A DNA stretch of 64,000 nt from Sphingobacterium sp. HMA12 (GTDB lineage: Bacteria > Bacteroidota > Bacteroidia > Sphingobacteriales > Sphingobacteriaceae), in assembly GCF_002933815.1 (NCBI RefSeq), contig NZ_BEYR01000001.1, forward strand, positions 1,344,691 through 1,408,690, in the 5' to 3' direction. Made by a program: the position numbers and the translations under genes. The notes under the pieces are model-generated. The model had not been told where the DNA came from, ran no database searches, and saw nothing but the letters and a program-made list of their open reading frames with translations. This document shows, in pieces, positions 17,974 to 27,972 of the stretch (position 1 is the stretch's first letter; the number at the start of each line of letters is the position of its first letter).

Positions 17974-20900
17974 ATGCATGCAAAAGGACTAGAATCTATA
18001 TCCCCTCATACGACCTATAGGATCCAATTTCATAAAGATTTTAATTTTAGCCATCTCGAAGCCGCACTTTCTTATTTGCAGCAACTCGGTGTAGATACGA
18101 TTTACGCTTCACCGATCTTGACATCTACACCGGGCAGCAGGCATGGTTATGACGGTATCGACGTAAATCAACTAAATCCCGAATTGGGAACGCTTGCCGA
18201 TCTGCGGCGTATCCGCAAAAAGCTCGACCAATATGGCATAAAATGGCTTCAGGATATTGTGCCCAACCACATGGCCTTTCATACCGCGAATGCCTGGTTG
18301 ATGGATATACTTGAATTTGGAAAAGCCTCCCGCTACAGGAGCTATTTCGATACTTGTTATCATGGCAATATGTTTGCCCCGGGCAAATTAATGGTACCAG
18401 TCTTAAAAACGGAGCTACAGCAAGCAATCAAAGAGGGTGAGCTCGCTGTAGTGCGGCATGATGATAAATTATACCTGCGATATGGAAGTGATCGCTATCC
18501 GCTCAGTCCTGAATCCTATTGCAGCATTCTGGCGGACCAACTAAAAACAGTGCATAATGATTTCAACGGATTTCTCGTCCAGGTAAATACGGTACAGGCA
18601 AACGGAAACCAGGAAGAATGGAACACGTTGCGTTCGATCGTGTTTTCACATATTTCAAACCATATGCTTGAAGGATGCCTTGAGGCCTTTAATAATTCAC
18701 CTGAAAGCCTACAAGAACTGGCAGATGCTCAATTTTACGAATTATGCCCATGGTGGGACACGCAACAGCGCATAAATTATCGTCGCTTTTTTACAGTCAA
18801 TGGACTGATCTGCTTGAATGTACATGATCCTAAAGTCTTTGAGCAAACACATCAACTGGTAAGGCAAATTATGCAGGAGGGTTTAATAGACGGGGTACGT
18901 ATCGACCACATTGATGGATTGTACAACCCAACGCAATATTTGAAGGATTTACGCGCATTGTTAGGACCTGAGTGTTATATCGTGGCCGAAAAGATATTGG
19001 AACAAGATGAGAAATTACCACAGATATGGCCGATACAGGGAACAACTGGCTATGAATTTTTATCAGCATGCAATAATCTCCTGACTTGTAGTAAAGGCAA
19101 GAAAAAACTAAATTCTTTCTATAAACAACTACTTGGTGAACAAAAACCTTTGAAACTTCAGGAGCTGGAGAAGAAAAAGAAAATCCTCTCGGTATACATG
19201 CAGGGTGAAATAGCTAATCTCGTACGCTTGCTGGCAGACTTGCTCGACGATAAATCCAACCTGAACAGACATCTATTAGCGGCTATTGTGCAGGCATTCT
19301 TGGCTAATTTTCCTGTTTACCGCATTTACGATGATCATTTTCCGTTGTCGCGGCAGAGCTATCGGATAATCACCACTATTTTTAAAAAGCTGCATGCCGA
19401 TCCAGACTTGGATGCCCGCATCTTGGCACGGGTCTGGGCCATTTTCAAGATTGCACAGGAGGGCGATAGCCCGACGTATAAAGATGAGCTTATGCAATTT
19501 TTGTCACGTTGCATGCAGTTTACTGGCCCGGTCATGGCGAAGGGTATTGAAGATACATTGATGTACACGTACAACCGCTTTATTGGCCATAATGAAGTGG
19601 GTGACCATCCGGCTAACTTTGGCATCAGCATCGGCCGATTTCACAAGACGATGGAAAAGCGACAGAAATACTGGCCATTGTCGCTTAGTGCATCCTCAAC
19701 ACACGATACCAAAAGGGGAGAGGATGCTCGCTGTCGGTTATCGGTGCTCACGGCCATGGCCGGTAAGTGGATTAATCAGGTGCAGATCTGGCAGGACATC
19801 GTATGGAACGAGTACAGACGTGATCTTCCCCATCCCAATGACGAATATTTTATTTACCAAACTTTAGTAAGTTCATATCCCTTTGGTTCACCAGAAGCTG
19901 AATCAGAAGGAGCGTTTGAAAAACGATTTTTGGATTATTTGGTTAAATATCTGCGCGAAGGCAAGGAGCGGTCGAGCTGGGAAAGACCCAATGAATCCTA
20001 TGAGGCTATTGTAGCAGATTTCGCACGTTTCCTGCTGAACAAAGAGCGACCTTTTTTTACAAGTTTTTATCAGTTCTTACAGGAAATAATAGATTTTGGA
20101 ATTATTAATTCCCTAGTCTTACAGGTACTGAAATTTACGGCTCCGGGTGTGCCTGACATCTATCAGGGATCGGAAGTATGGAACCACAGTTTTGTCGATC
20201 CTGACAACCGAAAACCGATTGATTATACACGTCTTAAGTCCATATTGGCCAACATAGAGGCACCCACCAAAAGTCATGGGTTAGAATCACTATGGCAACA
20301 ACGGCATAATGGAACCATTAAACTGGCATTGGTCAGGGAGCTGACAAGACTTCGAACTAGTTGCCCCACGTTATCCACAGAAAGCAGTTACATCAAACTT
20401 AAGGTCGTCGGCACCTATAAAAAAAATATATTAGCCTTTGCACGCAAATATGGCGATGATTGGCTGGTGGTGGTCGTTCCTCTACGCCTTGCTGCTATAG
20501 GTAAAGCATCTCATTTTGTTTCAGGCACCTTTAACTGGCTGGATACCAAAGTGCAACTACCTACAGTTGATTCGCTGAAATGGCAGCATAAACTGGTAGA
20601 GGTGGAAGGTGATGAAACAGAAATTCCTGTCGGAAAAATAATAAAAAATATACCCTTAGCACTTATTCAATATAAAGATAAACCAAAAAAAAGAAGTGCC
20701 GGCGTATTGATGCACCTTAGTTCGCTACCTGCCGACTATGGTATCGGTGACATGGGTATCGAAGCGCGCCGTTTTGTCGATCAGCTGCAGGCAAGCGGTC
20801 AATCCTGGTGGCAAACGCTACCTTTGGGCCCAACAGCAGAAGCGCAGGGGCATTCTCCATATAGTACGCTCAGTGCCTGGGCCGGTAACCCGCTTTTTAT

Positions 20901-22170
20901 TGATCTGCAAGCACTGGTTAAAAGGCAGCTGCTGACAAAACAGGAATTGCGTGGGGTCAGAACAACAGTCTCAGGAACGATCAATTTTCAAGCGGTCAGC
21001 GAAGCGAAATATGAGCTGTTAAAAAAAGCCTATGCACGTTCGGGCATGGACAGTGTGGCTTTTGATAAATTCTGCCATGAGGAAGCAAATTGGCTGTGGG
21101 ATTTTGCCCTTTTTATGGTATTAAAAAAACAATATAATAACCAGCCTTGGTACGAATGGCCTGAAAAATATAGCGCGAGGAATCAAGAGTCGCTGGATCA
21201 ATTCGAGAATGAACATGCCAATGAGATCCGGATGGTGAAATGGTGGCAGTATCTCTTTTTTCAACAGTGGAATGATTTACGTCATTACTGTACCGACCGT
21301 GGCATACGCCTACTGGGTGATATCCCATTTTACGTTAATTACGATTCAGCAGACGTATGGGCCAATTGTCGTTTCTTTGCGCTTGACGGAAGCGGCAAAC
21401 TGCTTTCGATTGCTGGTGTACCGCCCGATTATTTTAATGATCAGGGACAACTCTGGGGCATGCCAGTCTATCGTTGGGAGATACTTAAAAAGACGGGATA
21501 CCGCTGGTGGATTGAGCGATTGCGCCATAGCTGTAAACTATTTGACCAAGTCCGGCTGGATCATTTTCGAGCTTTTTCGGCCTATTGGGAGGTTGCCGCT
21601 GGAGAACAGACGGCCAAAAACGGGCAGTGGTCTAAAGGACCGGGGTCAGATTTTTTCGATCAGGTGAAGACTGAGCTAGGAGCAATGCCATTTGTCGCGG
21701 AAGACCTCGGCGATATAGACGCACTGGTGTATACACTGCGTGACCGCTACCATCTACCGGGAATGAAGGTGCTGCAATTTGCTTTTGGTGACGATATGGC
21801 GCGCTCACTGCATACCCCACACCAGTACGAAAATCACTGTGTAGCCTATACTGGTACACATGACAACAATACAACATTTTCTTGGTATAATCAAGAAATT
21901 GATCAGCAAACCCGCACAAGAATAGATCGCTATATGGGAAGGCCCATCGACACACACACAGTGAATGAATCTTTTATCCGCATGCTGTATGCCTCAGTCG
22001 CGAATACGGTTATCATACCCATGCAGGATATTTTGGGTTTAGATGGTTCATCCCGTATGAATCGTCCAGCTAGTACAGCTGGCAATTGGCTATGGCGGAT
22101 GGAAAAACAGGCCTTTCATAAAAAACTAGCGAAAAAATTACGTCACTATACGCAAATTTATAATAGATAA
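17974..22170 (+). CDS. treY-malQ: Maltooligosyl-trehalose synthase fused to 4-alpha-glucanotransferase (TreY-MalQ)
   Basis: A 1398-residue fusion. Residues 1 to about 900 are TreY (GH13), which turns the reducing end of maltodextrins into a trehalosyl unit: TYRIQFHKDFNFSHLEAALS, GSRHGYDGIDVNQLNPELG, nucleophile in GVRIDHIDGLYNP (Asp about 311), acid/base in YIVAEKILEQ and SSTHDTKRGEDARCRLSVL. Residues from about 905 are MalQ (GH77): GVLMHLSSLPADYGIGDMG, nucleophile in VRLDHFRAFSAYWEV, acid/base in FVAEDLGDI and GTHDNNTTF. Both halves look complete. I chose the ATG at 17974 since TreY homology starts just after; an in-frame TTG at 17911 is the alternative. glgX starts 3 bases after the stop. 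Confidence 0.95.
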   Translation: MHAKGLESISPHTTYRIQFHKDFNFSHLEAALSYLQQLGVDTIYASPILTSTPGSRHGYDGIDVNQLNPELGTLADLRRIRKKLDQYGIKWLQDIVPNHMAFHTANAWLMDILEFGKASRYRSYFDTCYHGNMFAPGKLMVPVLKTELQQAIKEGELAVVRHDDKLYLRYGSDRYPLSPESYCSILADQLKTVHNDFNGFLVQVNTVQANGNQEEWNTLRSIVFSHISNHMLEGCLEAFNNSPESLQELADAQFYELCPWWDTQQRINYRRFFTVNGLICLNVHDPKVFEQTHQLVRQIMQEGLIDGVRIDHIDGLYNPTQYLKDLRALLGPECYIVAEKILEQDEKLPQIWPIQGTTGYEFLSACNNLLTCSKGKKKLNSFYKQLLGEQKPLKLQELEKKKKILSVYMQGEIANLVRLLADLLDDKSNLNRHLLAAIVQAFLANFPVYRIYDDHFPLSRQSYRIITTIFKKLHADPDLDARILARVWAIFKIAQEGDSPTYKDELMQFLSRCMQFTGPVMAKGIEDTLMYTYNRFIGHNEVGDHPANFGISIGRFHKTMEKRQKYWPLSLSASSTHDTKRGEDARCRLSVLTAMAGKWINQVQIWQDIVWNEYRRDLPHPNDEYFIYQTLVSSYPFGSPEAESEGAFEKRFLDYLVKYLREGKERSSWERPNESYEAIVADFARFLLNKERPFFTSFYQFLQEIIDFGIINSLVLQVLKFTAPGVPDIYQGSEVWNHSFVDPDNRKPIDYTRLKSILANIEAPTKSHGLESLWQQRHNGTIKLALVRELTRLRTSCPTLSTESSYIKLKVVGTYKKNILAFARKYGDDWLVVVVPLRLAAIGKASHFVSGTFNWLDTKVQLPTVDSLKWQHKLVEVEGDETEIPVGKIIKNIPLALIQYKDKPKKRSAGVLMHLSSLPADYGIGDMGIEARRFVDQLQASGQSWWQTLPLGPTAEAQGHSPYSTLSAWAGNPLFIDLQALVKRQLLTKQELRGVRTTVSGTINFQAVSEAKYELLKKAYARSGMDSVAFDKFCHEEANWLWDFALFMVLKKQYNNQPWYEWPEKYSARNQESLDQFENEHANEIRMVKWWQYLFFQQWNDLRHYCTDRGIRLLGDIPFYVNYDSADVWANCRFFALDGSGKLLSIAGVPPDYFNDQGQLWGMPVYRWEILKKTGYRWWIERLRHSCKLFDQVRLDHFRAFSAYWEVAAGEQTAKNGQWSKGPGSDFFDQVKTELGAMPFVAEDLGDIDALVYTLRDRYHLPGMKVLQFAFGDDMARSLHTPHQYENHCVAYTGTHDNNTTFSWYNQEIDQQTRTRIDRYMGRPIDTHTVNESFIRMLYASVANTVIIPMQDILGLDGSSRMNRPASTAGNWLWRMEKQAFHKKLAKKLRHYTQIYNR

Positions 22171-22173
22171 TTC

Positions 22174-24294
22174 ATGATGGAACCAAAAATTTATACAGGA
22201 TCGCCTTACCCGCTCGGGGCAACATTTGATGGTAAGGGCGTAAATTTTGCGCTATTTTCAGCGCACGCTGAAAGTGTTGAGCTTTGTTTATACGATGACA
22301 CGGAAGAAACGGTTGAAATTGCCAGAATCAACTTAAACGAGAAAACTCATCAAGTCTGGCATATTTATCTAGAAGGACTAAAACCCGGGCAATGCTATGG
22401 CTACCGAGTACACGGACCCTATGAGCCGGAGCGGGGGCACCGTTTCAATCCCAATAAATTACTGATAGATCCCTATGCCAAGGCAATATCGGGTACTGTA
22501 CAATGGAATGACGCCCTTTTTGGTTATGGTATTGGTAATGAAGATGGGGATCTGAGTTTCGGGGATGCCGACAGCGCTCCGTACGTTCCTAAATCGGTCG
22601 TTGTCGACAATAGCTTTGACTGGGAAGATGACCGGCCACCATGTATATCAATGCATCAAAGCATTATTTACGAGGTGCATGTCAAAGGATTCACTGCGCT
22701 TCACCCAGATATCCCCAAAGAAATCAGAGGTACATATGCCGGCATGGGGCACCCCGTAGCGATCGCTTATCTAAAAGAAATGGGAATAACTGCAGTTGAA
22801 CTACTGCCTGTCCACCATTTCCTGACCGATCGCCATTTGAAGGATAAGGGTCTTAGCAATTATTGGGGCTACAATTCTGTCGGTTTTTTTGCACCAGATG
22901 TGCGCTATTCATCCAATGGGACGCGTGGTCAGCAGGTGACCGAATTCAAAAATATGGTAAAGTCACTACATGCAGCCGGAATTGAGGTTATACTGGATGT
23001 GGTATACAATCATACGGGCGAGGGAAATGAAATGGGTCCTACACTTTCGTTCCGGGGAATTGATAATGCTGCCTATTATCGCTTGGCTGAGGATGAGCGG
23101 TACTACATGGATTTTACGGGAACAGGCAATACCCTCAATGCGCGGCAGCCAAATGTACTGCGTATGATTATGGACAGCCTGCGGTATTGGATACAGGAGA
23201 TGCATGTAGACGGCTTTCGGTTTGACTTAGCCTCTGCATTGGCCCGCGAACTACATGACGTAGATAAGTTGAGTTCTTTCTTTGATGTTATCCACCAGGA
23301 TCCAATTATCTCGCAGGTCAAACTGATCGCCGAACCTTGGGACATTGGCGAGGGTGGTTATCAGGTGGGTGAGTTTCCACCAGGATGGGCCGAATGGAAT
23401 GGAAAATACCGCGACTGTATACGCGATTACTGGATCGGCGCAGACAGCATGATCGGTGAATTTGCCAATCGCCTTACCGGCTCCTCGGACCTCTATAAAG
23501 GGGATAACCGTACCCCCTCAGCCAGCATCAACTTTATCACTGCACATGATGGCTTCACGCTGAACGACCTTGTTTCCTATAATGATAAACACAACGATGC
23601 CAATGGCGAAGATAACAACGATGGGGATAGCCACAACCGCTCATGGAACTGTGGCGCGGAAGGTCCCACAGACGACCCTGCGATCAATAATCTGCGTGCA
23701 AAACAAAGACGGAATTTATTGACCACGCTCTTTCTCTCTCAGGGAGTACCCATGTTGGTCGCTGGGGATGAATTTGGAAGAACACAGCAGGGTAACAATA
23801 ATGCATACTGCCAAGATAATGCTATCTCTTGGCTCGATTGGGAAAAAATGGATATGTCATTGCTCAACTTTACCAAGGCATTGATTGCTTTCCGACGAGA
23901 GCACCCAACCTTGTGCCGGCGCAAATGGTTTCAGGGGGTGCCGATCCGTGGCACAGGGCTAGAGGATATTGTCTGGTTTCTTCCGGACGCAACGGAAATG
24001 GACGACTCACATTGGCAGGATGATTTTGCACGATCCCTAGCGGTATTTTTAAATGGCAAGGGGATACGATCGGTCGACCAAAACGGCACAAAGATCACTG
24101 ACAGACACTTCTACCTTATTTTTAACGCGTATTGGGCGGATGTTGAATACAAACTTCCGGATCATAAATATACTTCCTCCTGGTCCAAAGTGTTGGATAC
24201 AAACATGGATACCGTAATGGAACACGCAACATTTGGAGCAGAGGAGACTGTTGTCGTTCGGCCTCGCTCCATATTGGTGTTTATATCCAACTAA
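22174..24294 (+). CDS. glgX: Glycogen debranching enzyme GlgX
   Basis: A 706-residue GH13 isoamylase-type enzyme that cleaves alpha-1,6 branches of glycogen. It has an N-terminal CBM48-like domain (GSPYPLGATFDGKGVNFALF, then GYRVHGPYEPERGHRFNPNK) and a catalytic barrel with VILDVVYNHTGEG, nucleophile in VDGFRFDLASALARE, acid/base in LIAEPWDIGEGGYQVGEFPP and stabiliser in FITAHDGFTLNDLVSYNDKH. The length is typical. It starts 3 bases after treY-malQ (two adjacent ATGs at 22174 and 22177) and supplies linear maltodextrins to TreY and TreZ, so the operon links glycogen breakdown to trehalose. Confidence 0.95.
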   Translation: MMEPKIYTGSPYPLGATFDGKGVNFALFSAHAESVELCLYDDTEETVEIARINLNEKTHQVWHIYLEGLKPGQCYGYRVHGPYEPERGHRFNPNKLLIDPYAKAISGTVQWNDALFGYGIGNEDGDLSFGDADSAPYVPKSVVVDNSFDWEDDRPPCISMHQSIIYEVHVKGFTALHPDIPKEIRGTYAGMGHPVAIAYLKEMGITAVELLPVHHFLTDRHLKDKGLSNYWGYNSVGFFAPDVRYSSNGTRGQQVTEFKNMVKSLHAAGIEVILDVVYNHTGEGNEMGPTLSFRGIDNAAYYRLAEDERYYMDFTGTGNTLNARQPNVLRMIMDSLRYWIQEMHVDGFRFDLASALARELHDVDKLSSFFDVIHQDPIISQVKLIAEPWDIGEGGYQVGEFPPGWAEWNGKYRDCIRDYWIGADSMIGEFANRLTGSSDLYKGDNRTPSASINFITAHDGFTLNDLVSYNDKHNDANGEDNNDGDSHNRSWNCGAEGPTDDPAINNLRAKQRRNLLTTLFLSQGVPMLVAGDEFGRTQQGNNNAYCQDNAISWLDWEKMDMSLLNFTKALIAFRREHPTLCRRKWFQGVPIRGTGLEDIVWFLPDATEMDDSHWQDDFARSLAVFLNGKGIRSVDQNGTKITDRHFYLIFNAYWADVEYKLPDHKYTSSWSKVLDTNMDTVMEHATFGAEETVVVRPRSILVFISN

Positions 24295-24325
24295 GATAAA
24301 ATTCTATAAATTAATCGATAATACT

Positions 24326-26149
24326 ATGCAACATACAGGAGTTACCCAATTGGGGGTTCGCTGGATAAACAATCAGGCTCACATACGGGTATGGGCGCCA
24401 ATGGCTACTTCGGTAAATTGCCTGTTAAGCGAACGGGAGATTATCTTACCGCTGGAAAAGCAGAAGTATGGATACTGGTATACCAAAAGCGATCAGCCCC
24501 TGCGTAATGAGCGGTATAAAATTATAATTAATGACAAAGCCTATCCTGATCCCGCATCCTTATACCAGCCCGAAGGGGTCCATGGTCCTTCAGCAATGAT
24601 AGACTTGGCCTACTCATGGACAGATCATAATTATCTCGCTCCCAAACAACAAGAACTTATTATCTATGAATTACATGTAGGCACCTTCAGCGCCAGCCAC
24701 AGTTTTTATGGCGTCATTGAGCGCATTCCGTACCTAAAAGAACTGGGTATAAACGCGATAGAATTGATGCCGGTGGGGCAGTTTGCAGGTGAGCGCAACT
24801 GGGGATACGACGGGGTCTACGCCTTTGCAGTACACCATTCCTACGGGGGAGCACGGGCTCTGCAACAATTAGTTGATGCATGCCATCAGGCAGGTATCGC
24901 TATTATTTTGGATGTGGTTTATAACCATTTTGGCCCCGAGGGAAATTATTTACCTGCTTTCGGCCCTTATTTTACAGCAAAGTACCATACACCTTGGGGC
25001 GAGGCCGTGAATTATGATGATGCGTTGAACCACGGTGTTCGGGATTTTGTATTGGCCAATATACGGATGTGGTTTGAAGACTTTCATATCGATGGCTTAC
25101 GGATGGATGCTGTCCATGCAATCAAAGATTTTGGGCCAGCACATATCCTGCAAGATATCCGGCGGCTCACCGAGGACATTGTAACCAAAACCGGGAAACA
25201 ACGTTACCTATTTATCGAATGCGATCTAAATGACCGCCGGTTTTTGGATCCATTGGAGGTAAATGGTTTTGCGATGGATGGGCAATGGCTTGATGAATTT
25301 CACCATGCGCTACGGGTTGCAGCTGGCGAGGAAAGAAAAGGATATTACAAAGAGTTCGAAGGCGTCAGTCATCTTGCAAAAGCCTATCAAAACGCTTATG
25401 TATTTGACGGCTGTTATTCCAGCCATCGTCAAAAATTCTTCGGAACAGATAGCACTGGAATAACAGGAAAACATTTTATTGTTTTTAGTCAAAATCATGA
25501 TCAGGTAGGCAATCGGATGTTGGGTGAGCGGAGTAGCGTTCTATATAGTCCAGAAACCACCAGATTGATGGCTTTAGCTGTATTTCTATCGCCTTATATT
25601 CCACTACTGTTCATGGGAGAAGAATGGGGCACAAAAAAGCCCTTCCTTTATTTCGTCAGCCATAGTGACCCAAAATTAGTAAAAAATGTACAGGAGGGCA
25701 GAAAACGGGAATTCGAAGCGTTCCAGATCCAAGGCGCGGTACCTGATCCACAAGATAATGCCACCTTCCAACGTTCGGTATTAGACTGGAAAGAAACACA
25801 AATTGAGCCATACCGACAACATTTAGCTTACTATAAAGCACTTATCGATTTGCGTAAATCACATCCCATAATAAAGAACCTGCGCCGGGAGGAGCTCACG
25901 ATGGAATGCTTGACAGGACAAGGGGTATTGATATTGCGCGCAGAAAAACAACAAGTGAAGATCTTAGCTGTGATGAATTTTTCGGGAGAGACACAACATA
26001 TCTATTTGAATGAAGATCAGCTATGGGAATTGATTTTTCACAGTCAGATGATAACTGCAGAAATGCCAGGTATTGAAGGGATGCAATCTGTTCATAAACT
26101 CACTATCTCTGCATGGACAGGACTGGTATTTCAAAAAGAAAAAAGTTAA
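24326..26149 (+). CDS. treZ: Malto-oligosyltrehalose trehalohydrolase
   Basis: A 607-residue GH13 enzyme that releases trehalose from maltooligosyl-trehalose, the product of TreY. N-terminal beta domain (GVRWINNQAHIRVWAPMATS), then a barrel with IYELHVGTFSASHSFYGVIE, IELMPVGQFAGERNWGYDGV, VVYNHFGPEGNYLPAFGPYF, nucleophile in HIDGLRMDAVHAIKDF, acid/base in YLFIECDLNDRRFLDPLEV and FSQNHDQVGNRMLGER. I start it at the ATG at 24326 (MQHTGVTQLGVRW); a longer frame from 24233 would overlap the end of glgX with unrelated sequence. It is last in the trehalose operon and is followed by a strong terminator. Confidence 0.95.
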   Translation: MQHTGVTQLGVRWINNQAHIRVWAPMATSVNCLLSEREIILPLEKQKYGYWYTKSDQPLRNERYKIIINDKAYPDPASLYQPEGVHGPSAMIDLAYSWTDHNYLAPKQQELIIYELHVGTFSASHSFYGVIERIPYLKELGINAIELMPVGQFAGERNWGYDGVYAFAVHHSYGGARALQQLVDACHQAGIAIILDVVYNHFGPEGNYLPAFGPYFTAKYHTPWGEAVNYDDALNHGVRDFVLANIRMWFEDFHIDGLRMDAVHAIKDFGPAHILQDIRRLTEDIVTKTGKQRYLFIECDLNDRRFLDPLEVNGFAMDGQWLDEFHHALRVAAGEERKGYYKEFEGVSHLAKAYQNAYVFDGCYSSHRQKFFGTDSTGITGKHFIVFSQNHDQVGNRMLGERSSVLYSPETTRLMALAVFLSPYIPLLFMGEEWGTKKPFLYFVSHSDPKLVKNVQEGRKREFEAFQIQGAVPDPQDNATFQRSVLDWKETQIEPYRQHLAYYKALIDLRKSHPIIKNLRREELTMECLTGQGVLILRAEKQQVKILAVMNFSGETQHIYLNEDQLWELIFHSQMITAEMPGIEGMQSVHKLTISAWTGLVFQKEKS

Positions 26150-26177
26150 ATTGTCTGTCGGGGTGATAGGTTAAATA

Positions 26178-26208
26178 AAAATGCCCTAATTACGGGCATT
26201 TTTATTTT
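26178..26208. terminator. Bidirectional terminator between treZ and the DUF892 gene
   Basis: AAAAATGCCC / GGGCATTTTT stem with a TAATTAC loop, A-rich and T-rich flanks on either side. It serves the rightward treZ operon and the leftward DUF892 gene, which converge here. Confidence 0.85.
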
Positions 26209-26209
26209 G

Positions 26210-26728
26210 TTAAGATGCGGATTCGTTAACACCTGACATAGCTATTTCTGTCAATAAGGTATCTGTCTGTTTTTCTTCATCTAAAGTTTGTTGAAGCAAC
26301 TGCTCAGCCTCGGTATGTTCCATCAATTTTGCATATGTGACTAAACAGCCATAGCTGGCTATTTCATAATGTTCAACCTTCTGTGCTGCTGAAATAAGGG
26401 CAGCATCTAACGCTGGATCACCTTCAAAATTCTCTATAATTTCTTCTGCTTCTTCTAAAAGCCCTTCCATGGCTTTGCATTTCTTACCTCGAGCAGCCTT
26501 TCCCAGTGATTTAAATACATCTTTCAGCCGTTCTATCTGAGCTTCAGTTTGACTATAATGTTCGTCAAAAGCCTGTTTGAGCTCTTCATTATTGGCCGCT
26601 TTACTCATCTTCTTCAATCCTTGTAAAAGCTGCTTTTCCGCGCCAAGGATATCTTTTAATTCATCCACGAATAATTCATGCAAATGCTCATTGGGCATCT
26701 GTTGATTGTTTTGATTTGATGTTACCAT
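26210..26728 (-). CDS. DUF892 (YciE/YciF-type) ferritin-like protein
   Basis: A 172-residue four-helix ferritin-like protein. After a polar N-terminus come HLHELFVDELKDILGAEKQL, then LKQAFDEHYSQTEAQIERLK, KCKAMEGLLEEAEEIIENFE and ISAAQKVEHYEIASYGCLVT, with the Glu and His residues expected of a di-iron site. The family is induced by osmotic and other stresses in enterobacteria; its activity is not established. A paralogue lies at 34.8 kb. It converges on the trehalose operon and has its own transcript. Confidence 0.9.
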   Translation of the reverse strand: MVTSNQNNQQMPNEHLHELFVDELKDILGAEKQLLQGLKKMSKAANNEELKQAFDEHYSQTEAQIERLKDVFKSLGKAARGKKCKAMEGLLEEAEEIIENFEGDPALDAALISAAQKVEHYEIASYGCLVTYAKLMEHTEAEQLLQQTLDEEKQTDTLLTEIAMSGVNESAS

Positions 26729-26952
26729 AATTCTGATTTTTTATAAGAGGAACAGTGCTTAAAATGGTATAGTTTTGATTCTTTTTTTTTAAAATTGATT
26801 GTAGTATTAATCTTTTATTTCAAAAAGCTATGTTTTGTTCCTTCTTACTGCCACTCCTTGATCCGGGTATCCAAGATATCATTTTGATAATTATCTAGCT
26901 ACTTGTCTCCAAGGCGCGAAAACGGATATAATATGGGGAATAGTATCGAAAT

Positions 26953-26988
26953 GAAAAAGGCAGATCATTTTATTGATCTGCCTTTTTT
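26953..26988 (-). terminator. Terminator of the tRNA-His transcript
   Basis: AAAAAGGCAGATCA / TGATCTGCCTTTTT is a 14-bp perfect stem around TTTTAT. It sits two bases from the 3' end of the leftward tRNA and is T-rich on both strands. Confidence 0.85.
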
Positions 26989-26989
26989 G

Positions 26990-27064
26990 GGTAAGTAATC
27001 GGGCTCGAACCGACGACCCCTAGAACCACAATCTAGTGCTCTAACCAACTGAGCTATACCTACC
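26990..27064 (-). tRNA. tRNA-His (anticodon GTG)
   Basis: The minus strand folds as a complete cloverleaf. Acceptor GTAGGTA pairs with TACTTAC (one G-U); an extra 5' G at 27064 faces discriminator C73, the identity mark of tRNA-His. D arm GCTCAGTTGGTTAGAGC, anticodon stem CTAGA/TCTAG around TTGTGGT (anticodon GTG), and T arm GTCGTCGGTTCGAGCCCGAT. The terminal CCA is not encoded in full. A strong terminator follows at once. Confidence 0.95.
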
Positions 27065-27264
27065 GTGATTTTGATGTCACAAAAGTAGCATTATACCCCA
27101 TATCCTCCAAATGTTTTTTAAACTTTTTAACTAAACAATTGTCTATCAAATGGTATATTTTTACTGAAGTATATTGAAAGGCGATAAAAGATAATATTCG
27201 CGTAACATTTTCGGTTCAAATGACCATAATTGGACCTTGGTCTATTATTTGCATTATATTATTT

Positions 27265-27825
27265 ATGGGAAAATTTTTAAAATTTTTAGTTGTCGTAGCC
27301 ATTTTGGCAGTAGGAGCTTGGTTTGTCTATCAAAAATATAATAGCGGACCGAGGGTGGAAAGCAAGCACCAGCTTTTAGTTGACCGTATTGAAGCAATGG
27401 GCAAATTGGAACTGGTCAAATACCGCTACAGTGATGTAGTCGAACACAAAAACATCAACACATTCTTGCCTACAGCAAGTGTATTGCTTATTGTTAAGGC
27501 AGATGCGGTAGGTTGTGTGAACTTAACAAAACTTACACCTGAAGATATCAAAGTGGTAGGAGACTCGGTATCCATTAAGTTGCCTGCTCCCGAGATCTGT
27601 TATATCAAGATCGACCACGAAGCGTCAAAGGTATATGATACCAAGATGGCTTTTCTTAGAGAGGCTGAACTGGTTGACGAAGCTTATAAAACCGCTGAAA
27701 AAGCAGTAGCTGATGATGTCAAAAAATCCGATATCTTGCAACAGACCAAAGCAAATGCGACGACGGTATTTAAACCTCTATTGCAAGGATTAGGCTTTTC
27801 GAAGATCAACCTGACCTTTGAATAA
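27265..27825 (+). CDS. DUF4230 family membrane-anchored protein
   Basis: A 186-residue protein with an N-terminal membrane anchor (MGKFLKFLVVVAILAVGAWF) and an extracytoplasmic domain of the DUF4230 type: RIEAMGKLELVKYRYSDVVE, a strand-rich middle (ASVLLIVKADAVGCVNLTKL, then DSVSIKLPAPEICYIKIDHE) and a helical C-terminus. I start at the ATG at 27265; an earlier in-frame ATG at 27220 adds a second hydrophobic stretch. Function is unknown; the family is widespread in Bacteroidota and Firmicutes. It stands alone, with a convergent lipoprotein gene downstream. Confidence 0.8.
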   Translation: MGKFLKFLVVVAILAVGAWFVYQKYNSGPRVESKHQLLVDRIEAMGKLELVKYRYSDVVEHKNINTFLPTASVLLIVKADAVGCVNLTKLTPEDIKVVGDSVSIKLPAPEICYIKIDHEASKVYDTKMAFLREAELVDEAYKTAEKAVADDVKKSDILQQTKANATTVFKPLLQGLGFSKINLTFE

Positions 27826-27848
27826 ATATATATCCCAGCAATAGACTA

Positions 27849-27882
27849 TAAAAAAGCTAGACACATACGTGTCTAGCTTCCT
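27849..27882. terminator. Hairpin terminator between convergent genes
   Basis: GCTAGACAC / GTGTCTAGC stem around ATAC. The T-run lies on the minus-strand side, so it best fits the leftward lipoprotein gene ending at 27973. Confidence 0.65.
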
Positions 27883-27972
27883 ACAATAAATCTACTCAAA
27901 TCGTCTCCCGACGGAAGAGCATACTAATTATGCTATTATCGGATGTTGAACAACAATCAAATAAAAATAGTT

